DNA of 64,000 nt, taken from JAHECW01 sp964641415. GTDB lineage: Bacteria; Acidobacteriota; Thermoanaerobaculia; Thermoanaerobaculales; Sulfomarinibacteraceae. The stretch spans positions 22,519 through 86,518 of the forward strand of contig CAZXMW010000012.1 of NCBI GenBank assembly GCA_964641415.1. The letters run 5' to 3'. The stretch's first letter is position 1. Each line of letters starts with the position of its first letter. The notes below the pieces were generated by a model, which was not told where the DNA came from, did no database searches, and saw only the letters and a program-made list of their open reading frames with translations. A program made the position numbers and the translations under genes. Shown here one piece after another: positions 51,844-61,381 of the stretch.

Positions 51844-53673
51844 TTGACCGCGATTCTCGGCATCTCCGCCTTCTACCACGACTCCGCCGCCGCGGTGGTG
51901 GTGGACGGTGACATCGTCGCCGCGGCCCAGGAGGAGCGTTTCTCCCGCGTCAAGCACGACCACCGCTTCCCGTCGGGCGCCATCGCCTTCTGCCTCGATC
52001 AGGCCGGGCTGCGACCCGAGGACCTCGACTTTGTCGGCTTCTACGACAAGCCGTTTCTGAAGTTCGAGCGTCTGCTCGAGACCTACCTCGCCTTCGCGCC
52101 GGTCGGATTTCGCTCATTCCTGAAGGCGATGCCGCTCTGGCTCAACCAGAAGCTCCACCTGCCGAGGGAGATCCACCGCGAGCTCGACGGGGGCTTCACC
52201 CGCCGCATCGTCTTCACAGAGCACCACGAGTCGCACGCCGCTTCGGCGTTCTATCCGTCGCCGTTCGACGAGGCGGCGATCCTGACCCTCGACGGAGTGG
52301 GGGAGTGGGCGACGGCGAGCTGGGGCGTCGGTCGCGGCAACACCATCGAGCTGAGCCACGAGCTCCGGTTTCCGCACAGCATCGGTCTGCTCTACTCGGC
52401 GTTCACCTTCTTCACCGGCTTCAAGGTCAACTCGGGCGAGTACAAGCTCATGGGCCTCGCGCCGTACGGCGAGCCGCGTTACGCCGAGGCCATCCTCGAG
52501 CACCTGGTCGACCTCCACCACGACGGTTCATTCCAGCTCAATCTGGAGTACTTCAACTACTGCCAGGGGCTGACCATGACCTCTCGGCGGTTCGACACGC
52601 TGTTCGGCGGACCCCCGCGAAAGCCGGAATCGCCGCTCACCCGGCGCGAGATGGACCTCGCGGCTTCGATTCAGGCGGTCACCGAGGAGATCATGCTCAG
52701 GATGGCGCGCCACGTCCACGCCGAGACCGGCATGCGACGGGCCTGTCTCGCCGGTGGCGTCGCGCTCAACTGTGTCGGCAACGGTCGGATCCTGCGGGAC
52801 GGTCCGTTCGACGAGATCTGGATCCAGCCCGCGGCGGGAGACGCCGGCGGTGCGCTCGGCGTTGCGCTCTTGATCTGGTATCAGCTGCTCGGCAACGAGC
52901 GGCGGCCGGCTCGGCCCGACGGTCAGCACGGATCGCTGCTGGGTCCGGCCTACGGCGAGTCCGAGATCCGAGCGCTGCTCGATGCCCGGGCAGCGGTTGC
53001 GCACCGGTTCGGCGATCTCGACGAGCTCGACGACAAACTGGTGTCGCTCCTCGAGGACGGCAAGGTGATCGGGCTGCTCCAGGGCCGGATGGAGTTCGGG
53101 CCTCGGGCGCTGGGCTGCCGGTCGATCATCGGCGATGCCCGCAGCCGCACCATGCAGTCGGTGATGAACCTCAAGATCAAGTTCCGTGAGTCGTTCCGGC
53201 CGTTCGCGCCGATCGTTCTCGCCGAGCACGCGGCCGAGATCTTCGACATGGCGGGCGGACTGGACAGCCCGTACATGCTCATCGTGTCGCCGGTCGCGCA
53301 CTCGGTCCGTCTCGACGGCGACGGCGGCGGCGCCGAGGGGCTCGACAGGCTCAAGGTCCCGCGCTCGACCATCCCCGCCGTGACCCACGTCGACGGCTCG
53401 GCGCGGGTGCAGACGGTCGATCGGGACCGTCATCCTCGGCTGCACCGTCTGATGGAACGATTTTTCGGACGCACCGGTTGCCCGGTGCTCATCAACACTT
53501 CGTTCAACGTCCGCGGTGAGCCCATCGTCTGCACCCCCGAGGACGCATTCAACTGTTTCATGGGCACCGAGATGGATGTCCTCGTGCTGGAGAACCACCT
53601 GCTGTTCAAAACCGAGCAGCCGACCTCCGAGGTCGATCGCGAGAGCTACCTCGGGCGTTTCGAGCTGGACTGA
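51844..53673 (+). CDS. Carbamoyltransferase (NodU/CmcH/TobZ family; SxtI-like)
   Basis: A 609-residue O-carbamoyltransferase. The N-terminal Kae1-like domain (GISAFYHDSAAAVV, AAAQEERFSRVKHD, HHESHAASAFYPSPF) uses carbamoyl phosphate and ATP to form carbamoyl-adenylate. The C-terminal YrdC-like domain (EFGPRALGCRSII...MNLKIKFRESFRPFAPIV, INTSFNVRGEPIVC) completes the transfer. The acceptor is unknown; sugars, nodulation factors or toxins serve in relatives. It starts with TTG. The two small genes that follow match partners of the saxitoxin-cluster enzyme. Confidence 0.88.
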   Translation: MTAILGISAFYHDSAAAVVVDGDIVAAAQEERFSRVKHDHRFPSGAIAFCLDQAGLRPEDLDFVGFYDKPFLKFERLLETYLAFAPVGFRSFLKAMPLWLNQKLHLPREIHRELDGGFTRRIVFTEHHESHAASAFYPSPFDEAAILTLDGVGEWATASWGVGRGNTIELSHELRFPHSIGLLYSAFTFFTGFKVNSGEYKLMGLAPYGEPRYAEAILEHLVDLHHDGSFQLNLEYFNYCQGLTMTSRRFDTLFGGPPRKPESPLTRREMDLAASIQAVTEEIMLRMARHVHAETGMRRACLAGGVALNCVGNGRILRDGPFDEIWIQPAAGDAGGALGVALLIWYQLLGNERRPARPDGQHGSLLGPAYGESEIRALLDARAAVAHRFGDLDELDDKLVSLLEDGKVIGLLQGRMEFGPRALGCRSIIGDARSRTMQSVMNLKIKFRESFRPFAPIVLAEHAAEIFDMAGGLDSPYMLIVSPVAHSVRLDGDGGGAEGLDRLKVPRSTIPAVTHVDGSARVQTVDRDRHPRLHRLMERFFGRTGCPVLINTSFNVRGEPIVCTPEDAFNCFMGTEMDVLVLENHLLFKTEQPTSEVDRESYLGRFELD

Positions 53674-53682
53674 GGGGACGCC

Positions 53683-54102
53683 GTGAGCATCGTCCGGATC
53701 AACCGCGAGCCGAGCCGCCGCCAGCTCAACCAGTTCGGGTTCATCTGGCTCGGCTTCATGGCGCTGTTCGGAGCCTTCGCCTGGTTCAGGCTCACGGCGC
53801 CGACCGTCGCAGGCGTTCTCTGGGTCGTCGCCGTGGTGGTGCCGATCATCGGCTGGCTGGCGCCCGGGTTCATGCGACTGATCTTCGTCGGCATGTCGTA
53901 CGCCGCGTGGCCCGTCGGTTTCGTGGTGTCCCACGTCATCCTGGCGATGGTGTACTACCTGGTGCTGACCCCGATCGGTTGGTCGATGCGGCTCTTCGGG
54001 TATGATCCGATGGCGCGGCGGTCGGGCGAGCCCGGAGCGAGCCGCTGGGTGCTGCGGCAGACCGACTCTCGAGGAGTCGAGCGCTATTTCCGGCAGTTCT
54101 GA
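53683..54102 (+). CDS. SxtJ-like small membrane protein
   Basis: 139 residues with two to three membrane helices (FGFIWLGFMALFGAFAWF, VAGVLWVVAVVVPIIGWLA, and a third long hydrophobic region to YYLVLTPIGWS) and a basic C-terminal tail (DSRGVERYFRQF). It resembles the SxtJ family, found next to carbamoyltransferases. Its function is not known; it may anchor the enzyme at the membrane. GTG start with gaggggac upstream, nine bases after the carbamoyltransferase stop. Confidence 0.75.
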   Translation: MSIVRINREPSRRQLNQFGFIWLGFMALFGAFAWFRLTAPTVAGVLWVVAVVVPIIGWLAPGFMRLIFVGMSYAAWPVGFVVSHVILAMVYYLVLTPIGWSMRLFGYDPMARRSGEPGASRWVLRQTDSRGVERYFRQF

Positions 54103-54110
54103 GGTGTGCG

Positions 54111-54326
54111 ATGGCTGAAGACAGAAAATCTCGAAACGAGCTCGAGCTCGAGCTCGAGCGCGAGGCCGACGCTCCGCACCGGGGACTGGTCACCGAGTTC
54201 GTCGACTTCATCGTCAACAACAAGAAGTGGTGGTTGACGCCGATCATCGTCGTGCTGCTGCTGGTCGCCCTGCTCATCGTTCTGTCCGGGTCGGCCGCGG
54301 CGCCGTTCATCTACACGCTTTTCTGA
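54111..54326 (+). CDS. DUF5989-like (SxtK-type) small membrane protein
   Basis: 71 residues. A charged head with a (Glu-Leu)3 run encoded by a gagctc repeat is followed by LVTEFVDFIVNNKKWWLTPII, one helix VVLLLVALLIVLSGSAAAPFIYTLF and the end. The KKWW...PFIYTLF pattern is typical of DUF5989 proteins encoded behind SxtJ and the carbamoyltransferase. gaggtgtgcg precedes the ATG. Its function is unknown; it probably forms a membrane complex with its neighbours. Confidence 0.75.
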   Translation: MAEDRKSRNELELELEREADAPHRGLVTEFVDFIVNNKKWWLTPIIVVLLLVALLIVLSGSAAAPFIYTLF

Positions 54327-54342
54327 TCGTGACGATGTCGGC

Positions 54343-55410
54343 ATGATGGAAAGTCGTTTTCTGCGGTCCCGAGCTTCCCTGGCTCTGGTGGTGCTGGCCT
54401 CGGCCGTGATCGTCATCGCCGGTCTGCGGGCCGCCCAGGCCCTCGTCGTTCCGTTCATGCTCGCGCTCTTTCTCGCCCTCATCGGGGCGCCCGGCGCAGC
54501 CTGGCTCCAGCGTCGGCGGGTGCCGCCCGCGGTGGCGGTTCTGCTCGTGGTGGTCGTGATGCTCGGGGTGCTGACCGTGGTCGGCATCGTGCTCGGAAAC
54601 TCGGTCAATCGTTTCGTCGTCGCGATTCCGCAGTACCAGGCCCGGATCGACAGCCTGGTGGAAACGCTTCCGGATCTGCTCGCGCGATTCAATCTCGAGG
54701 TCGAGGAGACCGATCTCCGCGGCATCGTCAGTCCGGGCTCGGTCATGAGCTGGCTCGGCACCGGGCTCAAGGGCCTTGCCGCATTGGTGTCCAGTACTCT
54801 AATGATCGCACTGATCGTCGTCTTCATGTTGCTTGAAGGAGTCTGGTTCCAGACCAAGCTCCGGGTCGCTTTCGGGGCCGACTCGGACCCGGTCGAGCAG
54901 CTGTCGCTGGTTGCGGCGAAGATCCAGCGCTACCTGGCGGTCAAGACTTTGATCAGCCTCGCCACCGGCGTGCTCGTCTTCACCCTGACGGCGATCATCG
55001 GCCTCGACTTCGCCTTGATCTGGGGCTTCATCGCCTTTCTGCTCAACTTCATCCCGACCATCGGTTCGCTCATCGCGGCGGTTCCGGCCGTGCTGCTCGC
55101 TCTGGTCCAGCTCGGACCGGGTCCGGCGCTCGCGGTGGCGATCGGCTACCTGGTGATCAACGTGCTGTTCGGCAACATCGTCGAGCCCAACGTCATGGGC
55201 CGGACCCTCGGCCTGTCGACGCTGGTCGTGTTCCTGTCCCTGGTCTTCTGGGGCTGGGTGCTGGGCACCGTCGGCATGCTGCTGTCGGTGCCGTTGACCA
55301 TGATGATCAAGATCATCCTCGAGTCCAACGAACGGACCCTGCCGATCGCGATCATGCTCGACAACGGTCGCGCCGCGGCGGCCCGGATCGCGCAGGACGA
55401 GGCAGGCTGA
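54343..55410 (+). CDS. AI-2E family transporter (PerM-like permease)
   Basis: 355 residues with about eight membrane helices. The family C-terminal block is present: FIAFLLNFIPTIGSLIAAVPAVLLALVQ, then VINVLFGNIVEPNVMGRTLGLSTLVVFLSLVFWGWVLG and MLLSVPLTMMIKI. Members include autoinducer-2 exporters and Na+/H+ antiporters; the substrate cannot be told. It starts 17 bases after DUF5989, so it is probably the last gene of this operon. Confidence 0.88.
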   Translation: MMESRFLRSRASLALVVLASAVIVIAGLRAAQALVVPFMLALFLALIGAPGAAWLQRRRVPPAVAVLLVVVVMLGVLTVVGIVLGNSVNRFVVAIPQYQARIDSLVETLPDLLARFNLEVEETDLRGIVSPGSVMSWLGTGLKGLAALVSSTLMIALIVVFMLLEGVWFQTKLRVAFGADSDPVEQLSLVAAKIQRYLAVKTLISLATGVLVFTLTAIIGLDFALIWGFIAFLLNFIPTIGSLIAAVPAVLLALVQLGPGPALAVAIGYLVINVLFGNIVEPNVMGRTLGLSTLVVFLSLVFWGWVLGTVGMLLSVPLTMMIKIILESNERTLPIAIMLDNGRAAAARIAQDEAG

Positions 55411-55488
55411 CGCTGCCGCCGGCTCCGCGCGAGCCTCGGCGCCGGCCACTGATGCAGCACCACGAACAAGCCGACGGCACCGCGGGCG

Positions 55489-55494
55489 TACAAT
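55489..55494 (+). promoter_or_regulatory. Candidate -10 box for the M14 gene
   Basis: TACAAT 26 bases upstream of the start. No matching -35 box is visible. Confidence 0.3.
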
Positions 55495-55519
55495 GCGGTG
55501 CGAGGATGGAGGTCCTGTG

Positions 55520-58177
55520 ATGCACTGCTGGATTCTGAGGCTGGCGTTCGTCGTCGTCGTTGTTTCGCTTCCCAACTCGGCCGCGGCTCAGGACGTGGCG
55601 CAGCCGGTGCCCGAACCCGCTGCGGTGTTCGGCTTCACGCCCGGCGACGACGGCAAGTTGATCGACTACACGCAGCTCGTCGACTATCTCGAACAGGCGG
55701 CGGCCGGGTCGCCTCGGGTCGAGGTCCGCGAGTTCGGCGCCAGCACTCTCGGCCGACCCATGGTGGTGGTGTTGATCTCGTCGCCGGACAACCTCGGCCG
55801 CCTTGACGAGCTCCGCGCGGTCAACCGAAGGCTGGCGCTCGACCCGAACATCGAGGCGGCAACGCGGGCCGAGCTCATCGACCGCGGCCGGGTGTTCCTG
55901 GTCGCGACTCTGTCCATGCACTCCACCGAGGTCGCACCGGCGCAAACCCTGCCGCTCCTCGTCCACCAGCTCGCCACCGGTGACGACGACACGACCCGGC
56001 GGTGGCTCGACGAGGTCGTGATCATGGTTGTCGCCTGTCTCAACCCCGACGGCATGGACATGATCGTCGAGCACTTCCGGTCAAGCGTCGGAACGCCGTA
56101 TGAGGGCGCCTCGATGCCCGGTCTCTACCATCACTTCATCGGCCACGACAACAACCGCGACTTCGTGGTCTTGAACCAAGCGGAGAGCCGGGCCTTCAAC
56201 CGCCTGTACGCGGCCGAGTGGTTCCCGCAGGTGCACGTGGACAAGCACCAGATGGGGCGGACCGGGCCGCGCTACTTCGTGCCCGAGTACCACGACCCGA
56301 TCGCCGAGAACATCGATGCCCGACTGTGGAACTGGTCGGACGTTTTCGGATCGGCGATGGCGACCGAGATGGCCTCGCAGGGCCTCGCCGGGGTCGCGAG
56401 CCACTGGACGTTTGACGAGTACTGGCCGGGCGCGACGACAACCTCGCACTGGAAGAACCTGGTCAGTCTGCTCACCGAGGCCGCGAGCTGCCGTCTGGCG
56501 ACTCCGGTCTTCGTCGAGCCCAATGAGCTCCGGGTTCGCGGCAAGGGGCTCGCCGAGTACAAGAAGAGCGTCAACATGCCGGCGCCGTGGCCCGGCGGCT
56601 GGTGGCGGCTGGGCGACATCGTCCGCTACGAGCTCGCATCGTGGCGCGGGTTGCTCGACACGGCGTCGCTGAAGCGGGCCGAGATCCTCAGGTTGCGCAA
56701 CGACCTGTGCCGGTCCGAGGTCGAGGCCGGCCGCAGCCGCCCGCCCTTCTACTTCGTCCTTCCCCTGCGCCAGCACGATGCGAGCGAGCTCGACCACCTG
56801 CTGCGGTTGCTCGACGAGCATGGTGTCGAGCTGCATCGGCTCACCGCGCCGGTGACCGTCGGCGGTCGGGTCTTCGACGCCGGCGACGTCGTCGTGACGC
56901 TGGCCCAGCCATATCGTGCCTTCATCAAAGAGGTCATGGAGCGGCAGTATTACCCGGTGCGGCGCTACGTGCCCGACGGCGAGATCATCCGACCCTACGA
57001 CATCACCAGCTGGTCGCTGCCGCTGCACTTCGGCGTCGTGTCGGTCGAGCTGAACGCACGCTCGACAGAGCTCGAAGAGCGCATCGAGCCCTTCCAACCG
57101 CCGGAGTCGGTGACTCCGGCCGTGCCGGGCGCCCGCGGGTTGGCTCTCGACCCGAGAGACAACTCCGCGTACGAAGCGGCGTTTCGCGCTCTCGCAGCCG
57201 GCGCCGAGGTGCTCCGGGCGACGGTTCCGATGACGATGGGGGAGACCCGGCTCGAGCCGGGCGCCTTCGTCATTCGTGACCCGGACGCTGACGTGCTCGA
57301 AGCCGCGGCCGGCGGCAGGTCGTTTGCGATTCCGTCGGCTCTCGACGACGGTCTGACGGCGCTCGATCCGCCGCGCATCGGTCTGATCGAAACCTGGTTC
57401 CACGACATGGACGGGGGCTGGACCCGCTACCTCTTCGAACGCTTCGGGATCGAGTACTCCCTGCTGCGGCCGGGGGATGTGGCCGCCACCGATCTGGCGG
57501 CGGACTTCGACGTCGTCGTCTTTCCGGACGCCGACCCCGACGTGCTCGAAACGGGCGCCTACGAGGAGCGCAGCGAGTACCGGGTCGCCGATTACCGTCC
57601 CGAGTACCGCACGGGTCTCGGCGACGAGGGGCGAGCCGCGATTGAGCGGTTTCTCGAGGCCGGCGGACGGGTGGTGGCCTGGGGACGGTCGACGAGGCTG
57701 CTTGTCGAGCCGGTCACCCTGGGTGAAGGCGACGACGCCGTCCAGGTCGAGGTTCCGGTTGACGACCAGGCCGAAGCTCTCGCCGACCGCGGACTGTACG
57801 TGCCGGGATCGCTGCTCGCGGTCGAGCTGATCGAGGACCATCCGTTGACCTGGGGCATGCCGGCCGACACCCCGGCATTCTCGCGAGGCCGGCCCGTGCT
57901 CGCCACCGAGCCTCCCATGCTGGTGGCAGATCGGCGGGTCATCGGGCGCTTTCCCGAGCGCGACATCGTCGTCAGCGGGTATGCCGAGCGGCCCGAACTG
58001 CTCGCCGAACGCCCGGCCATGGTGTGGGCCCGGCTGGGGCGGGGGCAGCTCGTGCTGTTCGGGTTCCAGCCCCAGTTCCGCGCCTCGACGCCGACCACCT
58101 ACAAGCTGCTGTTCAACGCCCTGCTGCTGCCCGAGCTGCCGCCGGCCGCCGCCGGCGTCGTCGGGGCCGCGCCCTGA
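55520..58177 (+). CDS. Secreted M14-family zinc carboxypeptidase
   Basis: 885 residues with a signal peptide (LRLAFVVVVVSLPNSAAAQ). The M14 fold starts at YTQLVDYLEQAAAGSPRVEVREFGASTLGRPMVVVLI. The metal motif is SMHSTEVAP (His-x-x-Glu), and the third ligand is likely in WFPQVHVDKHQMG. The long C-terminal region (from about residue 560) is not peptidase and may be a glutamine-amidotransferase-like domain (GLIETWFHDMDGGWTRYLFERFGIEY), as found in large M14 proteins. ATG 55520 is preferred; GTG 55517 is adjacent. It is convergent with the M4 gene, 12 bases apart. Confidence 0.82.
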   Translation: MHCWILRLAFVVVVVSLPNSAAAQDVAQPVPEPAAVFGFTPGDDGKLIDYTQLVDYLEQAAAGSPRVEVREFGASTLGRPMVVVLISSPDNLGRLDELRAVNRRLALDPNIEAATRAELIDRGRVFLVATLSMHSTEVAPAQTLPLLVHQLATGDDDTTRRWLDEVVIMVVACLNPDGMDMIVEHFRSSVGTPYEGASMPGLYHHFIGHDNNRDFVVLNQAESRAFNRLYAAEWFPQVHVDKHQMGRTGPRYFVPEYHDPIAENIDARLWNWSDVFGSAMATEMASQGLAGVASHWTFDEYWPGATTTSHWKNLVSLLTEAASCRLATPVFVEPNELRVRGKGLAEYKKSVNMPAPWPGGWWRLGDIVRYELASWRGLLDTASLKRAEILRLRNDLCRSEVEAGRSRPPFYFVLPLRQHDASELDHLLRLLDEHGVELHRLTAPVTVGGRVFDAGDVVVTLAQPYRAFIKEVMERQYYPVRRYVPDGEIIRPYDITSWSLPLHFGVVSVELNARSTELEERIEPFQPPESVTPAVPGARGLALDPRDNSAYEAAFRALAAGAEVLRATVPMTMGETRLEPGAFVIRDPDADVLEAAAGGRSFAIPSALDDGLTALDPPRIGLIETWFHDMDGGWTRYLFERFGIEYSLLRPGDVAATDLAADFDVVVFPDADPDVLETGAYEERSEYRVADYRPEYRTGLGDEGRAAIERFLEAGGRVVAWGRSTRLLVEPVTLGEGDDAVQVEVPVDDQAEALADRGLYVPGSLLAVELIEDHPLTWGMPADTPAFSRGRPVLATEPPMLVADRRVIGRFPERDIVVSGYAERPELLAERPAMVWARLGRGQLVLFGFQPQFRASTPTTYKLLFNALLLPELPPAAAGVVGAAP

Positions 58178-58189
58178 GGGCGTCGGCGA

Positions 58190-60961
58190 CTACGGCGCCG
58201 CCGTCGTCACCCGGGTCCCGCCGGGCCGCTCACGACCGGTCATCACCAGCCGAACGTTGTCGATGTACCAGCCATCCTGGCCGGCACAGCCGTCGGTGCC
58301 GAAGGCGAAGCGAACCACGATCGTGTCGCCGCCGCGGGCGTGGCCGGACAGGCCGATCTGGGACTGGCCCCACGAACCGCGGTAGGTCGTGGCGTCGGTG
58401 CCGATGAATGCCTCCTGGCCGGCAAGCGGGTTGTCGTTCCACTGTGCGGGCCTGAGCGTATCGTTGTAGGGGTTGAAGAGAAAGACCTCGGACGGCAGGG
58501 TCACGAAGTCGGCGCCGTTGACGCTGATCTTGACGTTGCCGCCGTCGACCCGCTCCTCGGTCGCCACGTAGTGGTCGAAGAGCAGCACCGGTCGGGCGCC
58601 CAGGGGCAGCTCGAGCACCGGAGTGTCGAGGTACATGACGCCAGATTGATCATCATCGCCGGGAGCGCAGTTGCCGAGATCGGGGCTGTTGACGGCGTAG
58701 AACGCGCCGCCGTCGCCGCCCTCGGGCACCGCCTCGGTCCAAACCCAGTCGCGGGTCTGGTACTCGGGGTAGACGCCCTGGTTGCTGACCGACCAGCCGG
58801 CAGGAGCGCTGTCGAAGCCCTCCTCCAACACCGTCAGCTCACCGGTCACGAGCGGCGGGTCCTTGTCGAGAATGGTGTCGAAAGCACACTGGGTCGGCCA
58901 GTCGCGCATCTCGGCGGCGAGCATGGCGTCGTCGATGGCGGCGCAGTGCCCGGCGGTGATGACGACCCCTGACGGCTCGCCGACCACCAGATCGGACAGC
59001 GGCGCGCCGATCAGGTCCCGGCAACTGGCGCCGAGCAGGTCGGCATGGTCGCGGAAGTCGGACAGCGGAAACTGATAGACGCTCATGGCCCGCCAGTAGA
59101 TGTGAGCCGCCCGGGTCAGGCCGATCGCCGGAACGTCGACACCGTTGGCGGAACCACCGTCGACCAGCAGCGCGAAGGCCCGGTTGGGAACGCCGCTGTT
59201 GGTGTGGACGCCGCCGTTGTCGCTGTCGCTGCAGACGTAGTTGCTCGAGAAGACGCGTCCGGGATCGCCCAGACACTCGGGGTTCCACATGTCGCGGATG
59301 GCGCCGCCGAACGCCGCGCTGTCCTCCGACACCAGCCACCGCAACGAGCCGTCAGAGCTCGACTGCATGGTCACCACGACCCCCGAGGCCAGCGCGGCGC
59401 GCAGGGCGTCGCCGGCGGTGCGGCCGAGGAAGACCGCCGGAATCGACACCGAGCCCGAGCCGGTCATGGTCACCAAGTTGTCGTTCAGCGGGTTGGTGAC
59501 GATGACGCCGATCGCTCCGGCCGCCTCCGCGTTGACCACCGGTGTCACGAACCTGTCCTGGCACGCGGCCATGGTCACCATCGCGATGCGTCCCGGGGTG
59601 AAGTCGACCAGCGGGTCGCAGGCATCGTTGCCGAGTCCGACGCCGTCGTCGGCCTCCTCGACCGTCCCGGTGACCGACCAGGGCGGCGCCGGATTGAAGG
59701 TCGCGGACCGGATGTCGAGCGGGCCGGCCATTGACGCCGGCTCGACGACGAGCAGCTCGGGCTCGTCGTAACCCGTCGCGGCCGAGCAGGTCTCCGACGC
59801 GCGCACCGTGCTCGGGTCGTCGGACCCCGAGTCGTACAGCAGGTCGACGACCTCGCCGAAGATGTCCGAGTAGGCCTCGTTGAGGGCGCCGGACTGCCAG
59901 GCGTACACCAGGTTGTGCGTCGACCGGGTGTAGCCGTGGGTCCACTCGTGGGCGATGACGTCATCGGTGGCGGTGCCGACGCAGAAGCTGGTCGACGACC
60001 CGTCGAAGTAGGCGTTGGGACAGTCCATGCCGTTGCGGTCGTAGTAGCTGCGCATGACGCCGTCGCTGCCGTTCCACGACACGAAGTCGCCTCCGGAGAG
60101 GTGTGCGAAGGTCGTGTAGGTTTGCTCGGCGACGTCGATCAGGTTGTTGATCTCGTCGTCCCGGCCCGGTCCGCTGCCCTGATAGGGAAGCGGATCGCCC
60201 TCCTGCCACACCAGGTTGCTGCCGGCGTACTCATAGACCCTGCGCTGGATGTCCTCGACCTCGGTCAGCTGCTCGAGGACGCGCGAGGAATGGGCGTCGA
60301 TGAACAGACGCTCGCGGATCGTGGCATGGTCGGTAACCAGAATCTGCCATGCCAGGTGGTCGGACCCGCTCCGGCCCCAGATCACGCCGTCGTTGAAGAT
60401 GACGAGCTCCGATGCCTCGAGGCGAAGATGGTCGGCTTGAACGTCCTGCTGTTTGGCGACGAGGGCGCGTGCGAGACGCTCGGCCCGATCGACGCCGAGA
60501 GTCGGTGTTACGGTGGCCAGCCCGATGTCGGGAACCACGCTCGAGGTCGCGCCCACGAGCTCGCCGCGATCGTCGACGTGGAGGTGGAGCCGGGCGCCGA
60601 AAACCGGAACGCCACGGTACAGCTGACAGTAGGCGACGCGAACGTGTCCGAGCCGGTCACCGGCGACCTCCGGTTCGGACAGGTCGGCGAGGGGCGCGGC
60701 GATTCCGACCGCCCGCCCGTAGCGTTGGAGAAACAGCTCGGCCTTCTCGGCGACGTTCGAGCCGTCTGCAGCCACCGCACCCGAGGCGAATGCGGCCGAC
60801 CGGATCAGACCGCTGGTCCGGCTCAACACGGGAGGCTCGGCCGCGACGTCGGTGAGGGCCTTCACCGCCGGCTCGGTGCGTGAAAACGCCGAACTGCCGG
60901 CCACCACCGGGCCGGCCGCGATCGTGAGTGTGAGTGCGACTGTCAGCAAGCGTGTGTTCAT
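58190..60961 (-). CDS. Secreted M4 metallopeptidase with inserted PA domain
   Basis: 923 residues. Signal peptide, then an FTP/PepSY-type propeptide to about residue 240. The catalytic zinc motif HEWTHGY is near residue 338 and the third ligand in GALNEAYSD near 362. A PA (protease-associated) domain at about 420-560 (AMVTMAACQDRF...AGAIGVIVTNP) interrupts the catalytic domain before its last block with GVHTNSGVPN. The C-terminus is a jelly-roll/MAM-like module ending in FGTDGCAGQDGWYIDNVRL. It likely degrades extracellular protein. ATG 60961 after aaaggtg; the previous codon is TTG. Confidence 0.9.
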   Translation of the reverse strand: MNTRLLTVALTLTIAAGPVVAGSSAFSRTEPAVKALTDVAAEPPVLSRTSGLIRSAAFASGAVAADGSNVAEKAELFLQRYGRAVGIAAPLADLSEPEVAGDRLGHVRVAYCQLYRGVPVFGARLHLHVDDRGELVGATSSVVPDIGLATVTPTLGVDRAERLARALVAKQQDVQADHLRLEASELVIFNDGVIWGRSGSDHLAWQILVTDHATIRERLFIDAHSSRVLEQLTEVEDIQRRVYEYAGSNLVWQEGDPLPYQGSGPGRDDEINNLIDVAEQTYTTFAHLSGGDFVSWNGSDGVMRSYYDRNGMDCPNAYFDGSSTSFCVGTATDDVIAHEWTHGYTRSTHNLVYAWQSGALNEAYSDIFGEVVDLLYDSGSDDPSTVRASETCSAATGYDEPELLVVEPASMAGPLDIRSATFNPAPPWSVTGTVEEADDGVGLGNDACDPLVDFTPGRIAMVTMAACQDRFVTPVVNAEAAGAIGVIVTNPLNDNLVTMTGSGSVSIPAVFLGRTAGDALRAALASGVVVTMQSSSDGSLRWLVSEDSAAFGGAIRDMWNPECLGDPGRVFSSNYVCSDSDNGGVHTNSGVPNRAFALLVDGGSANGVDVPAIGLTRAAHIYWRAMSVYQFPLSDFRDHADLLGASCRDLIGAPLSDLVVGEPSGVVITAGHCAAIDDAMLAAEMRDWPTQCAFDTILDKDPPLVTGELTVLEEGFDSAPAGWSVSNQGVYPEYQTRDWVWTEAVPEGGDGGAFYAVNSPDLGNCAPGDDDQSGVMYLDTPVLELPLGARPVLLFDHYVATEERVDGGNVKISVNGADFVTLPSEVFLFNPYNDTLRPAQWNDNPLAGQEAFIGTDATTYRGSWGQSQIGLSGHARGGDTIVVRFAFGTDGCAGQDGWYIDNVRLVMTGRERPGGTRVTTAAP

Positions 60962-61381
60962 CAAAACACCTTTCCGAGGGGCGGGCGCTGGATCAGCGCC
61001 GGTTCAAACTATATCCCAGCTGTCCAACGAGCTCGAAGGTCGTCGGCATTCCGAGCCGGAATTGACGGGTCGGCCGGCCCCGACGCGAGCCACCTTGCCG
61101 AGCCGACGATGAGCGATTCTACTGGACGAGATGTGCCGAGATCCTGATGCGCTGGTGGTTGCGAAAAACGGGGGCAAACCGGTTGGGTTGTCGAGTATTT
61201 TCGCAAACATCCAGGGCGCGAGGGCTTGGTGCAGATAGCCAGTGAGAATCGCTCGTCTGCGTCCGAGGTCACCGCCGCGGCGCGGAGAACCAGATGCCAT
61301 CTGCGCTACCCTACTCGCACCGGATCGCGGTGGTGACCGGGCGTTGCGCTCCGGATCGTGCTCGACCGGTGGGGAGGTGGT
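60962..61381. other. 420-base region with long-palindrome copy B
   Basis: Divergent gap between the M4 gene and the nitrilase-family gene. It holds the inverted copy of the 156-bp palindrome. The remaining sequence has no clear gene; the ORF frames on both strands here arise from the repeat. The promoters of both genes must lie at the edges. Confidence 0.75.
61107..61256. repeat. Long-palindrome element, copy B
   Basis: About 150 bases, inverted relative to copy A and clearly alike throughout, including gagcgattct ends, ctggtggttgcgaaaaacgg and tcgagtattttcgcaa. Ends pair (gagcgattct near 61111 with agaatcgctc near 61245). Frames read from copies A and B share a near-identical peptide (FSQPPAHQDLGTS), which shows the copies are homologous, not that they are coding. 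Confidence 0.8.

Noticed and set aside
54120..54160. gagctc repeat as a regulatory array
   Set aside because: It lies inside the DUF5989 gene and encodes a Glu-Leu run in frame with a normal start and stop.
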